This document shows, piece after piece, positions 26,486 through 36,055 of a stretch of 64,000 nucleotides of DNA. The translations under genes were made by a program, and so were the position numbers. The DNA is taken from positions 186,001-250,000 of the forward strand of contig NZ_JAGSOJ010000003.1 of assembly GCF_023684385.1 (NCBI RefSeq), in the 5' to 3' direction. This stretch comes from Oceanirhabdus seepicola (GTDB lineage Bacteria > Bacillota > Clostridia > Clostridiales > Clostridiaceae). How positions within the stretch are numbered: position 1 is the stretch's first letter; each line of letters starts with the position of its first letter. The notes below the pieces were generated by a model. The model had not been told where the DNA came from, did no database searches, and was given only the letters and a program-made list of their open reading frames with translations.

Positions 26486-26534
26486 GGCATATGAAAATAA
26501 ACAATTATTGTTGATTATGAGGAGTGACGTACAT

Positions 26535-27479
26535 ATGAGTATTAACTTAAAGAAGAAACCTGTAATTATTGACTGTGATCCAGGATATGATGATGCACTA
26601 GCATTAATTTTAGCTCTTGGAAATGAAAAACTTGATGTAAGAGCTATTACTACTTGCGCAGGTAATCAGACAGGGGAAAAAATTCTAAAAAATGCATTGA
26701 ATATTGTTAGTTTTTTAGAAAAGGATATTACAGTTGCATTAGGGGCTAAAAAACCTTTGATGAGAGAACTTGAAATTGCGCCTGAAGTGCATGGTGAAAC
26801 AGGCTTAGATGGGGCGGAATTACCTGAGGGAAACAGAGTTGCTAATAAGGAAAATGCTATAAATCTAATGAAAAAAATTATCATGGAAACTGATGAAAAG
26901 ATAACTATAATCGTAACTGGACCATTGACGAATATGGCACTCTTATTAACATTATATCCTGAGGTAAAAGATAAAATATACGAGATTTCAATAATGGGAG
27001 GTGCGTGTTTTGGGGGGAATGTGACTCCATGCGCTGAATATAATATAAAAACAGATCCAGAAGCCGCAGAGATTGTTTTCAAAAGTGGAATTAAGATTGC
27101 AATGTGTGGTTTAGATGTAACTCACAGAGCGTTGTTTACGAAAGCAGATTTTAGAGATATAAGAGCAATTGGTAATAATACTAGTGAATTAGCATATAGA
27201 ATATTAGTAGCATACTCAAAGTACTATGAAGAAAATACTGAACTTGAAGGTATTCCGGTACATGATGCATGTGCTGTTGCGTATGCTATAGATTCTAGCA
27301 TCTTTGAAACCAAGAAATGTTATGTAACTGTGGAAACAAAAGGTGAGTTTACCACAGGGCAAACTGTAGTTGACTACAGGGATTTGTTAAGAAAAGAGAA
27401 AAATGTGGAGGTCGCTTTTGATATTGATAAAGGAGCATTTTTGAATTTATTTAAAGCCGCTATAAGGGAATTGCCATAA
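26535..27479 (+). CDS. Ribonucleoside hydrolase (IU-NH family)
   Basis: A 314-aa nucleoside hydrolase that splits ribonucleosides into base and ribose for salvage. The Ca-binding DCDPGYDDALAL motif at the N-terminus, VTGPLTNMALLL, ISIMGGACFGGNVTP and AEYNIKTDPEAAEIV are intact, and VHDACAVAYAID supplies the C-terminal metal Asp. Start ATG 26535 is placed after GGAG; length fits the family. Substrate preference (pyrimidine or purine) cannot be read off. Confidence 0.93.
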   Translation: MSINLKKKPVIIDCDPGYDDALALILALGNEKLDVRAITTCAGNQTGEKILKNALNIVSFLEKDITVALGAKKPLMRELEIAPEVHGETGLDGAELPEGNRVANKENAINLMKKIIMETDEKITIIVTGPLTNMALLLTLYPEVKDKIYEISIMGGACFGGNVTPCAEYNIKTDPEAAEIVFKSGIKIAMCGLDVTHRALFTKADFRDIRAIGNNTSELAYRILVAYSKYYEENTELEGIPVHDACAVAYAIDSSIFETKKCYVTVETKGEFTTGQTVVDYRDLLRKEKNVEVAFDIDKGAFLNLFKAAIRELP

Positions 27480-27591
27480 AGGGAGTTAGAATGTAACTTT
27501 TTCGTAATTTCTGAAATGTGTTTATATTATAAAATTATTGTATAAAGATTTCACTTATTGGTATAAAATATAAGTTATTGGGAGGATACAC

Positions 27592-28293
27592 ATGAAAAAA
27601 ATATGTATTATTGTTATGATTGCTCTTACATTGGTAGTTACTGGATGTGGAAATAAAAACAACGAAAATAAAAAGAATTTAAATAATAAAAATGCATCAA
27701 ATGTTACTGAAAAGGAAAATGGAAAAGATAAAGAAACGGAAGAAGAGGAAAAGAAAGATGAGGCTTCAGACAGCAAAGAAGAAATAATAAATGTTCTAAA
27801 GATAGGTGTAGATCAAAAAGAAAATGACGGTTTTTTTAAATATAACTTGAATTTATCTTTTAATGAAAATGGGACATACAAATACACTGAGTTGAAGGAT
27901 TCAGTTGAAGTTACAGAAGAAGATGGATATAAATTCGAAGGGGATTTCTATTCAAATAAATATGGAGCTATTGACACTGTATTAAGATTTAATGAACAAT
28001 GGCTTAAATATGTAAATGACGGTAATGCAGATGTATATGGTAATATATTGAATGATAGTGAGGCATATGAAGATATTAAGAATTTCAACAGAAATGGATT
28101 AACAGAAAAATTCAAAACTCTTGAAATTGGAGAAGTAAGGAAACATAATGACTATTATTATGTATGGACACATGAAGTAATTGAGGAATTAAGAAGTGGT
28201 AAAACAACTTTAAGAGAATATAATTGGATATATAAATTTAAAAAGATAGAAATGGATTTCTGGCTTGTAGATTTTACTAGAGATATGAATTAA
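27592..28293 (+). CDS. Lipoprotein of unknown function
   Basis: A 233-aa lipoprotein: lipobox VTGC (Cys19), a long Asn/Lys/Glu low-complexity linker to about residue 65, then a compact domain with many aromatic residues (FNENGTYKYTELKDSVEVTEEDGYKF, WIYKFKKIEMDFWLVDF). No recognised family. GGGAGG precedes the ATG; a strong terminator follows. Confidence 0.75.
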   Translation: MKKICIIVMIALTLVVTGCGNKNNENKKNLNNKNASNVTEKENGKDKETEEEEKKDEASDSKEEIINVLKIGVDQKENDGFFKYNLNLSFNENGTYKYTELKDSVEVTEEDGYKFEGDFYSNKYGAIDTVLRFNEQWLKYVNDGNADVYGNILNDSEAYEDIKNFNRNGLTEKFKTLEIGEVRKHNDYYYVWTHEVIEELRSGKTTLREYNWIYKFKKIEMDFWLVDFTRDMN

Positions 28294-28310
28294 TATTAAG
28301 AAATATTTTG

Positions 28311-28348
28311 CTCGAGGAAATGATATACTTTTCCTCGAGTTTTTTTGT
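28311..28348 (+). terminator. Terminator after the lipoprotein gene
   Basis: CTCGAGGAAA pairs with TTTCCTCGAG around a short loop, then seven T residues. Confidence 0.9.
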
Positions 28349-28473
28349 TAAAATATTTGAAGATGATAGAATATAAAGTATAATTAGTTAAATAAAAACA
28401 TATGAAGATAGTATTGATAAAAGATAAAAATACATGTAAAATATATGAGTCAATAAACATAAAGGAGTTACTT

Positions 28474-28758
28474 ATGAAGTCTAATATGAAAGATATTTCA
28501 AAGCAGTTAAATAAGGAAGCTATTATGACAATAGGTTTATACATATTCTTTTTTGTATGGTGGTATGTATTATCATATGGATTAGGTAATAAAGAAGTCA
28601 GTCAATATAACTATATTTTAGGTCTGCCTGAATGGTTTTTTTATAGTTGTGTATTAGGATATGTAGTAATATGTATAGCTGTTTTTGTTATGGTAAAAGT
28701 ATTCTTCAAAGATATTGATTTTGAAGATATTGATGAAAAATCAAGGGAGAAAAAATAA
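28474..28758 (+). CDS. yhdT: YhdT-like (DUF997) small membrane protein
   Basis: A 94-aa protein with two membrane helices (MTIGLYIFFFVWWYVLSYGLG and FFYSCVLGYVVICIAVFVMV) and the LGLPEWFFYSC motif typical of DUF997. It is commonly encoded directly before panF, as here, and is thought to be a partner of that symporter. Start ATG 28474 follows AAAGGAG; in-frame ATG 28402 lacks a good site. One base separates its stop from the panF start. Confidence 0.87.
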   Translation: MKSNMKDISKQLNKEAIMTIGLYIFFFVWWYVLSYGLGNKEVSQYNYILGLPEWFFYSCVLGYVVICIAVFVMVKVFFKDIDFEDIDEKSREKK

Positions 28759-28759
28759 T

Positions 28760-30217
28760 ATGGGGAAAATATATATACTATTACCTATGATAGGTTATTT
28801 AATTGCAATGTTTGCTGTAGCATTGTTTTGTAGTAGAATCAAAACTAATAAAAGTGGAGAAGGTTTCATTCAAGAGTACTTTATAGGTGGAAGAACAATG
28901 GGGGGATTTGTTTTGGCAATGACTCTTATTGCAACTTATGCCAGTGCGAGCAGCTTTATTGGAGGACCTGGAGTTGCGTATAAACTCGGATTTGGATGGG
29001 TATTACTAGCAATGATACAGGTGCCAACTGCCTTTTTGACTTTAGGTGTCTTAGGAAAAAAATTTGCAATCATATCTAGAAAAATAAACGCCGTAACAAT
29101 TACTGGGTTTTTAAAAGCTAGATATGAAAGTAATACTGTTGTTATTTTATCATCAGTAGCTATACTCGTGTTTTTTGCTGCTACTATGGTGGCTCAATTC
29201 ATTGGTGGGGCTAGATTATTTCAGAGTGTAACAGGATATTCATATAGAACAGGGCTTATTATCTTTGGATTATCTGTAGTTTTATATACTACTATTGGAG
29301 GCTTTAGAGCAGTTGCGATTACAGATGCAATTCAAGGTGTAGTTATGATGATAGCTACTGTATTTCTTTTTTATTCGGTTGTTAAGTTTGGTGGTGGAAT
29401 GGATAGTATAGTACATAAAATACAAGAAGTTTCACCTTCAATGTTAACACCAGATGCGGGAGGGGCTATATCTAAACCATATATACTTTCATTTTGGATT
29501 TTAGTAGGTTTTGCTGTTATTGGACTTCCTCAGACATCAATTAGATGTATGGGATTCAAAGATTCAAAATCATTACATAACGCCATGATAATTGGAACAA
29601 TAGTTGTAGGGTTCTTAATGTTAGGTATGCATATTATTGGAGTTTTTGGATCAGTTGTTGTTCCTGGTATTGAAATAGGTGATATGGCGATACCTGAGAT
29701 AACCTTAAAGGTGATGAATCCAATTTTAGCTGGAATTTTCATTGCAGGCCCATTGGCTGCAATAATGTCTACTGTAGACTCAATGTTAATATTAGCATCT
29801 GCAACTATAATAAAAGATCTTTATATAAACTTGTTTGGTGGTAAAGAAGAAGGAAAGATAGTTTCTAAGATGAGTTTTATTATAACTGGTGTAGTTGGAA
29901 TATTAGTTTTCTTATTGTCATTAGATCCTAAAAGTTCATTAGTATGGATAAACTTATTTGCTTTTGGAGGATTAGAAGCAGCGTTCTTATGGCCTACAAT
30001 TCTAGGGTTGTATTGGAAGAGGGCTAATGCATCGGGTGCACTGATTTCAATGATATCTGGGGTAGGTGCATATGTGATTTTTACTTTGTATTTTCCAAAA
30101 CCTTTTGGTATGCATCAGATTGTACCAACAATACTAATATCTTTGTTAGGCTTTATAATTGGAACTTATATGGGTAAAAAACCAGGTAAAGAAATTGAAC
30201 AATTGTTTTTTTATTAA
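28760..30217 (+). CDS. panF: Sodium/pantothenate symporter
   Basis: A 485-aa sodium:solute symporter (SSS family) with about 13 helices. EYFIGGRTMGGFVLAMTLIATYASASSFIGGPG and ATMVAQFIGGARLF are typical, and the adjacent yhdT strongly favours PanF over proline symporters. It imports pantothenate, the precursor of CoA, with Na+. Start ATG 28760 after GGGAG. Co-transcribed with yhdT; a hairpin terminator follows. Confidence 0.9.
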   Translation: MGKIYILLPMIGYLIAMFAVALFCSRIKTNKSGEGFIQEYFIGGRTMGGFVLAMTLIATYASASSFIGGPGVAYKLGFGWVLLAMIQVPTAFLTLGVLGKKFAIISRKINAVTITGFLKARYESNTVVILSSVAILVFFAATMVAQFIGGARLFQSVTGYSYRTGLIIFGLSVVLYTTIGGFRAVAITDAIQGVVMMIATVFLFYSVVKFGGGMDSIVHKIQEVSPSMLTPDAGGAISKPYILSFWILVGFAVIGLPQTSIRCMGFKDSKSLHNAMIIGTIVVGFLMLGMHIIGVFGSVVVPGIEIGDMAIPEITLKVMNPILAGIFIAGPLAAIMSTVDSMLILASATIIKDLYINLFGGKEEGKIVSKMSFIITGVVGILVFLLSLDPKSSLVWINLFAFGGLEAAFLWPTILGLYWKRANASGALISMISGVGAYVIFTLYFPKPFGMHQIVPTILISLLGFIIGTYMGKKPGKEIEQLFFY

Positions 30218-30248
30218 GAGGTGTGTGAACACTTCTTTTTCTTTTTCT
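30216..30248 (+). terminator. Terminator after panF
   Basis: AAGAGGTGT (30216-30224) pairs with ACACTTCTT (30229-30237), followed by TTTCTTTTTC. Confidence 0.7.
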
Positions 30249-30309
30249 TTGAGATAAGGGGAAAAAATGTTAAAATATAGATAAAGAAAGTGGAAGGAGG
30301 GATTCAGAA

Positions 30310-33300
30310 ATGTATCCGTGGGATAATACAACAATTAATGGAATCAATACTGAGGATTCTGTCGTACAAGCATATAATTATAAGAGCGTTGAGGATGCTC
30401 TAAAGGACGAGAATAAAAGTATTATTTCTTTGAATGGTAGATGGAAATACAAAATTTTTGAAAATGTCCATAGTGTTGTAGAAAATTTTTATGATACAGA
30501 GTTTGAAGATTCAAATTGGGAAAGAGCTTCAGTTCCTTCTATTTTAAAGGAAGACAATCATGAAGAGACATATACATATTATAACTACATTGGTGCATTT
30601 AGAAAGAATTCTATTCCTAAGATTACTGGAAAATCAAATAGAGTAATTATTTATAGAAGAAGTTTTTATGTAAGTAAACAGCATAATACAGGAGAATTCT
30701 ATTTATGTTTTGAAGGGATGATACATTCGTTTAATATATATTTAAATGGAAAATATGTTGGTTATTCTTATGGAAAATTAACGCCAATTGAATTTAAGGT
30801 TTCAGACAATATTAGAGAAGGAAATAATACTATATGTATAGAAATGGTTGAATTTTCAGATAGTACATATTTACATAGTAAAGATTGTTCTATTTTGGGA
30901 ATTATGAGGAGTGTATTTATATATTATGAACCTAAATTACATATACGTGATATAAATGTGGTATATAGCTTCAAAGAGGACATAAGTGATTGTGATTTAA
31001 AGGTTCAGCTGAAATTGAGAGGGAATGGAGTAGAGTTTGAAAAATATAGTATAAAAGTTATGCTAGGTGAGTATGGGTATTCGCCAAAAAGAATTGGGGA
31101 AATATCTTGTAAAGATATGACAGGGGAAAAAAATATTGAGTGTGAATTTGAATTAAAAAATATAAATATATGGTCTTGTGAAAACCCAAATCTCTATAAT
31201 ATTATTTTTAAGGTTGTTGATGATTGTAATGAAATAGTAACTATTAAAAAACAAGTTATAGGATTTAGAGAGGTTATGATAAAAAATAACATTTTAATGA
31301 TAAATAGAAAACGTGCAGAAATTAAAGGGATAAATGGAGCTAACTTATTTAACAAAGAGCATAAATATCCTGAGAATGAGAAGAGTTTTGAAGAAGAGGT
31401 AAAAAGACTGAAACAGTTTAATATAAATTCTATAATAATAAATGAATATCCTTATCCCCAGGTATTTTATAAATATTGCGATATTTATGGTATATATGTT
31501 GTTGATGAAGTAGAAATAGGTAATTTTAATAGAAGAATAGGTAAGAGAATTGTTAATGATGAACAATTGCTTAGGTGTTGTAAAGATCGAGTTATTAGTA
31601 TGATTGAGAGAGGGAAAAATCATCCTAGTATAATTATGTGGTCATTAAGTAGAATATTAAGTTTCGGAGAAAATATTGAAAAGCTATATGAAACGATTAA
31701 AAAACTGGATAAGAGTCGTCCTGTATTTTATCTTGGTGATAATGAACTGGCTGTTAGTGATGTGTTTGCTGTGAAAGAGGGAACGCCTAATTTTCAAAGA
31801 GTTACTGGGGAACTTAAAGAGTTAAGTTATCCAATAAAGGAGAGGATAAAAAATATTACAAGAGGATTTGTAACAACATCATTAGAGAGATATAAAAATA
31901 AGCCAATTTTATACTTATCTTATGGAGGATTTAATGAGTATCCATTAGGAATGTTAAATGAACATTTAAATGAGTTCAAAAAATATGAGAATTGGATTGG
32001 TGGATTTTTAAATATTCATTCAAGTAATGTAATTGTGAGTGAAGAAAACTACAATATAATAAAGAGGAAAAAACATAATGTTTTTATTGAAAATGGAATA
32101 ATAAATCCACTTGCTTATGAAATAAAAAAATGTTTTCAATCTATAAATGTAGAAATAATAGATCGTGAAAAAATGATATTTGAAATAAAAAATAATTACA
32201 AATTTATTACTACAGAAAAATTTGATTGTATTATAAAGTTTACAAAAGATGGAGAGGTGCTTAGTACACAGGTTGTAAAGTATCCAATTGTAGCTCCTTA
32301 TGAGAGTTGTATTATTGATTTAAATCATTATAATATTGAAAATAAAATAGGTGATTTTAATCAGATTGAATTCTCTTTTATTTTAAATGAAAATACTGAA
32401 TGCTATGAAGTTGGAGCGGAAGTGGCATGGGAACAATTTGAATTTAAGCGTGAGATTGAAGGGTTATGTTCAGCATCTAAAGAATACTGTAATCTTTTTA
32501 GTAAGGATAAAAAAAATAAATGTTTTGAAGAATATACAATTAATAATAAGCCTAACAATCTAAAGATTAAAAATATATCAGAAAGATATTTAATAACAGG
32601 TAAGAATTTTCAGGTTAGTGTTTGTAAAGTAACAGGGAATATACGCATGGAGGTTAAAAGAAATTCAAGTTTTAATAAAGGGTATTTAATGGAGGTATGT
32701 AGTGCTAGTATAAGTGATTTCGAAAAAAACAAGCTTTTATTATTGAAAGTTCTAGACAAATTGAATAAGAAATTATCAGATCACAAAAGAGTGATTGGAC
32801 AAGAAATTATACTTGAGGCAGATTGTATAATTATTTATTTTGACATTAAAGAGAGACTATTGGGACATAGATTTTCTCAAATTTATAAAATATATGATTC
32901 TGGGAAAATATATTGTAACTATACTTGTGAAGGAGTTAGAAATTCTAAAAATTTTATAACTAATATAAATATACTTTCCCGAATTAAAGAAGGCAACTGG
33001 TGTGGAAGAGGACCATATGAAAGCCATCCATGGACTAAGAATGGCATGAAATATGGAAAATTTAAAATTAATTTAAATGAGGATAAATTACTTCTTGGAA
33101 GAAGAAGTGATGTGAAGAATTTTGATTTTATTCTAGAAGATGGAGTATATAATTCAGTAAAGTTTATGTCTGAAGTGGATGTAGTATTAAAAAAAGATAG
33201 TATGGTAGAGGATATAAAGAATGCTCCATTGTCGATGGATATTTTAAGTGATGAAAAAGTTGACTTGAATAAGAGTGGTTTCTTGTATTATGAAAAGAAT

Positions 33301-33360
33301 AATTTGAAGAAAAATAATAATAAAGAGTTGGAATTTATTATTAAATTAGGAAGTGATTAA
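30310..33360 (+). CDS. LacZ-like GH2 family protein, catalytic glutamates missing
   Basis: A 1016-aa protein with the full GH2 beta-galactosidase layout: jelly-roll sugar-binding domain (SLNGRWKYKIFE, FEGMIHSFNIYLNGKYVGYSYGKLTPIEF), Ig-like domain, degenerate TIM barrel from about 330, and a C-terminal domain ending in the LacZ-like GRGPYESHPW motif. Both active-site motifs are altered: the acid/base WSLGNE is WSLSRI (residues 444-449), and the nucleophile position in the strand after KPIL is Ser537 rather than Glu. The frame is intact and uses the same codon style as its neighbours. Probably a carbohydrate-binding pseudoenzyme rather than a hydrolase. First gene of an operon with cutC and an asparaginase. 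Confidence 0.85.
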   Translation: MYPWDNTTINGINTEDSVVQAYNYKSVEDALKDENKSIISLNGRWKYKIFENVHSVVENFYDTEFEDSNWERASVPSILKEDNHEETYTYYNYIGAFRKNSIPKITGKSNRVIIYRRSFYVSKQHNTGEFYLCFEGMIHSFNIYLNGKYVGYSYGKLTPIEFKVSDNIREGNNTICIEMVEFSDSTYLHSKDCSILGIMRSVFIYYEPKLHIRDINVVYSFKEDISDCDLKVQLKLRGNGVEFEKYSIKVMLGEYGYSPKRIGEISCKDMTGEKNIECEFELKNINIWSCENPNLYNIIFKVVDDCNEIVTIKKQVIGFREVMIKNNILMINRKRAEIKGINGANLFNKEHKYPENEKSFEEEVKRLKQFNINSIIINEYPYPQVFYKYCDIYGIYVVDEVEIGNFNRRIGKRIVNDEQLLRCCKDRVISMIERGKNHPSIIMWSLSRILSFGENIEKLYETIKKLDKSRPVFYLGDNELAVSDVFAVKEGTPNFQRVTGELKELSYPIKERIKNITRGFVTTSLERYKNKPILYLSYGGFNEYPLGMLNEHLNEFKKYENWIGGFLNIHSSNVIVSEENYNIIKRKKHNVFIENGIINPLAYEIKKCFQSINVEIIDREKMIFEIKNNYKFITTEKFDCIIKFTKDGEVLSTQVVKYPIVAPYESCIIDLNHYNIENKIGDFNQIEFSFILNENTECYEVGAEVAWEQFEFKREIEGLCSASKEYCNLFSKDKKNKCFEEYTINNKPNNLKIKNISERYLITGKNFQVSVCKVTGNIRMEVKRNSSFNKGYLMEVCSASISDFEKNKLLLLKVLDKLNKKLSDHKRVIGQEIILEADCIIIYFDIKERLLGHRFSQIYKIYDSGKIYCNYTCEGVRNSKNFITNINILSRIKEGNWCGRGPYESHPWTKNGMKYGKFKINLNEDKLLLGRRSDVKNFDFILEDGVYNSVKFMSEVDVVLKKDSMVEDIKNAPLSMDILSDEKVDLNKSGFLYYEKNNLKKNNNKELEFIIKLGSD

Positions 33361-33364
33361 GATA

Positions 33365-34123
33365 ATGGGGCACATGAAATTGGAAATATGCACAGACTCT
33401 ATGGCTTCGGCTATAATAGCTGAGAAAGGTGGAGCAAATAGGATAGAATTGTGTTCTGGTTTAGTTATAGGTGGATTGACACCTAGTTATTCATTGATAG
33501 AGATGTGTAAAAATAATTTAAATATAGATATAAATGTTTTAATCAGGCCAAGGGCTGGTGATTTCCTTTATGATGAGTATGAAATTGAAACAATGATTAA
33601 AGATATTGAAGTGTGTAGAAAATTAGGAGTAAATGGTATAGTTGTTGGAGTCTTAGATAAAAACGGTAAAATTGATACAGAATTAATGAGGAGGCTCATT
33701 GCCTCTGCATGTAAAATGGAAATTACATTTCATAGAGCAATTGATATGTGTGATAATCTAGAAGCGGCAATTAAGGAGCTTATTTTATTAAATGTTGATA
33801 GGATTTTAACATCTGGGGGAGAAAAAAATTCTATGGATGGAGTAAAATCTATTAGAAGATTAGTTGATATATCAAGAGGAGAAATAGAAGTGATGGCTGG
33901 GGGAGGAATTGGTGCTCATAATATTAAAGAAATAATAAAAGAGACAGGTTGTCATAGTATTCATATGTCTGCCAAGGAGTGTATACAGAGTGATATGATT
34001 TATAGAAAAAAAAGCGTAGCAATGGGTATCCCAGGTATTATGAGTGAATATGAAATATACAGAAGTAACTTGGAGGAAATCAAAAAAACATTGAGCATTG
34101 TTAGAGAATTAAAGGAGTGGTAA
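33365..34123 (+). CDS. cutC: CutC family protein
   Basis: A TIM-barrel protein of about 252 aa. KLEICTDSMASAIIAEKGGANRIELCSGL, VLIRPRAGDFLYDEYEIETM, TFHRAIDMC, DRILTSGGEKNSMDG and EVMAGGGIGAHNI are the family motifs. It is historically annotated as copper homeostasis protein, though biochemical proof is thin and a sugar-related role has also been suggested. Here it sits between a GH2-like protein and an asparaginase. Start at ATG 33365 or 33374. Confidence 0.92.
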   Translation: MGHMKLEICTDSMASAIIAEKGGANRIELCSGLVIGGLTPSYSLIEMCKNNLNIDINVLIRPRAGDFLYDEYEIETMIKDIEVCRKLGVNGIVVGVLDKNGKIDTELMRRLIASACKMEITFHRAIDMCDNLEAAIKELILLNVDRILTSGGEKNSMDGVKSIRRLVDISRGEIEVMAGGGIGAHNIKEIIKETGCHSIHMSAKECIQSDMIYRKKSVAMGIPGIMSEYEIYRSNLEEIKKTLSIVRELKEW

Positions 34124-34124
34124 T

Positions 34125-35120
34125 ATGGATGAAATCTTAATGACAGAATACAGAGGGGATATATTGGAATGTATCAATAGAGGACATATAGTAATTGTAG
34201 ATGATAAAGGGAAGATTGTGCATGAAGTAGGAGATGGTGACTTTCAAGCATATTTTAGATCTTCAGCTAAACCTATTCAGGCTATCCCTTTTATTAGTAG
34301 GGGGTTACAGGAAAAATTTAATCTAACAGATAAAGAATTAGCCATACTAGCAGCTTCACACAGAGCTGAGAAAGAGCATGTTGATGTCTTAGTGAATGTT
34401 ATGAATAAAATTGGTATTAAAGATGAGGAATTTATATGTAAACCAACATATCCATTAAAAGAAGATGAAAAAATAAAATTAATAAAAGCTGGTGAAGAGA
34501 AAAAATCTATTTACCATAATTGTTCAGGCAAACATCTTGGGTTGATGGGATTATGTTTGGACATGGGTGAAGATATGAAAAATTACTGGAAGAAAGATAG
34601 TATTATACAAAAAGAAATACTTAGATATATTTCCTATATGGCTGATATTGATGAAGGTGAAATAGGGATTGGAGTAGATGGATGTGGGGTTCCCGTATTT
34701 GCAGCTCCACTTAAGAACCTAGCAACGGCATATATGAAAATGGCTTGTCCGGAGGTTATAAAGCACAGAAAAGTTAGGGATTCTGTGATAAAGATAACAA
34801 AAGTTATGAATACATATCCTAAGATGATTTCAGGGACAGGGCTAATTTGCTCAACCTTATTAGAGGATGAGAATATTATTGCAAAAGGAGGGGCGAGAGG
34901 GATATATTGCTTTGGACTCAAAAAGGAAAAGTTAGGAATAGCCATAAAAGTTATGGATGGCTCAGAGGCTCCATGGCCATATATTATTATTTCGATTCTT
35001 GAACAGCTAAATTATGAGAATAAGAATACAATAAAAAAATTAAGGGATAGGTTTAATAGTGAGCTAGTAAATGATAATAATTTGATAGTTGGTAGGAGAG
35101 TGTGTAAATTTAAATTATAG
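34125..35120 (+). CDS. Asparaginase II-type protein
   Basis: A 331-aa protein of the L-asparaginase II family (Rhizobium-type). SSAKPIQAIPFISRG, ILAASHRAEKEHVD, YHNCSGKHLGLMGLC and VDGCGVPVFAAPLKNLA are the conserved blocks. The family differs from the type I Thr-dependent asparaginases. It starts one base after the cutC stop. Presumed to release ammonia and aspartate; substrate not proven. Confidence 0.9.
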   Translation: MDEILMTEYRGDILECINRGHIVIVDDKGKIVHEVGDGDFQAYFRSSAKPIQAIPFISRGLQEKFNLTDKELAILAASHRAEKEHVDVLVNVMNKIGIKDEEFICKPTYPLKEDEKIKLIKAGEEKKSIYHNCSGKHLGLMGLCLDMGEDMKNYWKKDSIIQKEILRYISYMADIDEGEIGIGVDGCGVPVFAAPLKNLATAYMKMACPEVIKHRKVRDSVIKITKVMNTYPKMISGTGLICSTLLEDENIIAKGGARGIYCFGLKKEKLGIAIKVMDGSEAPWPYIIISILEQLNYENKNTIKKLRDRFNSELVNDNNLIVGRRVCKFKL

Positions 35121-35146
35121 TGTTGTTTTAAAAGGGGGATTTGAAA

Positions 35147-35941
35147 ATGAAAAAGAGAAATATTTTGGGGAGTATTTTATTGATATTAGGGATTATATGT
35201 GGCATATATTCAATAATATTTTATTTATCATATAAAAAAATAACTTTAGGAATTGATATAATACTAATAGTTTCAATTTTGTTTTTAATTGATGGACTAT
35301 TAAAAATAAATAATAAAAAGAAACATGTTCTTTTAACATATTTAGAAAAAATTATGGATTTTATAATAATAATTGTAGCTTTTATTTTTTTAACTGGAGA
35401 AGTGCTAATACAAAACGGAAGATTTAAGGAAACAGAGGGTTCAAGTGGAATTATGGTTATTATAGGGTATACAGATCATGAGGATGAAGAAACAATCAAT
35501 GACAGAATTGATAGAGCTTATGAAATATATCAAGAAGAAAAAGAATTGCCTATTATAATAGTTAGTAATAATACAGATAAAAATAAAGAATATGATCAAT
35601 ATGGCATAGAAATTAGAGAAAAGTTGTATGAAAAAGGAATGGACAGGTTTTCTATAAAATTGGAAAATAAAGAGTATACGATACTAGAAAATCTAAAAAG
35701 CGTGAAGAAATTTTGGGATATTAAAAATGAAAATTTTTATAATAATGATAGGATTAAGATGGTAACTAGTGATTATAATGTATTTTTAACATCATTTATT
35801 GGACAAGAGATGGGATTAAATATACAAGTAGAGTCGGTACATACTCCGTTTTTAAAAGCTCCCCAAGTTCATGTGCAGGAGTATTTTGCAATATATAAAA
35901 CGTTTTTCTTTGAACTCATCCCATATATGCAGGTGAGATAA
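35147..35941 (+). CDS. DUF218 (YdcF/SanA-like) membrane protein
   Basis: A 264-aa protein: three N-terminal membrane helices (to about residue 90), then a DUF218 domain, with IMVIIGYTDHEDEETINDRIDRAYEIYQ, LPIIIVSNN and ENKEYTILENLKSVKKF then MVTSDYNVF. DUF218 proteins such as SanA and ElyC act in envelope integrity. The domain is cytosolic or external depending on the first helix. Start ATG 35147 is eight bases from GGGGGA. Likely last gene of the GH2-cutC-asparaginase unit. Confidence 0.82.
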   Translation: MKKRNILGSILLILGIICGIYSIIFYLSYKKITLGIDIILIVSILFLIDGLLKINNKKKHVLLTYLEKIMDFIIIIVAFIFLTGEVLIQNGRFKETEGSSGIMVIIGYTDHEDEETINDRIDRAYEIYQEEKELPIIIVSNNTDKNKEYDQYGIEIREKLYEKGMDRFSIKLENKEYTILENLKSVKKFWDIKNENFYNNDRIKMVTSDYNVFLTSFIGQEMGLNIQVESVHTPFLKAPQVHVQEYFAIYKTFFFELIPYMQVR

Positions 35942-36010
35942 AATATTGTATTTTAACTACAATGTTTTATGCTAATGAAACCGGTGGAAACTCATTGTCC
36001 ATAGAAAAAT

Positions 36011-36052
36011 AACATTAAAATTTCTCTTGTGGAAATTTTAATGTTATTTTTT
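36011..36052. terminator. Bidirectional terminator between convergent genes
   Basis: AACATTAAAATTTC (36011-36024) and GAAATTTTAATGTT (36032-36045) are perfectly complementary, followed by ATTTTTT. Confidence 0.88.
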
Positions 36053-36055
36053 AAA

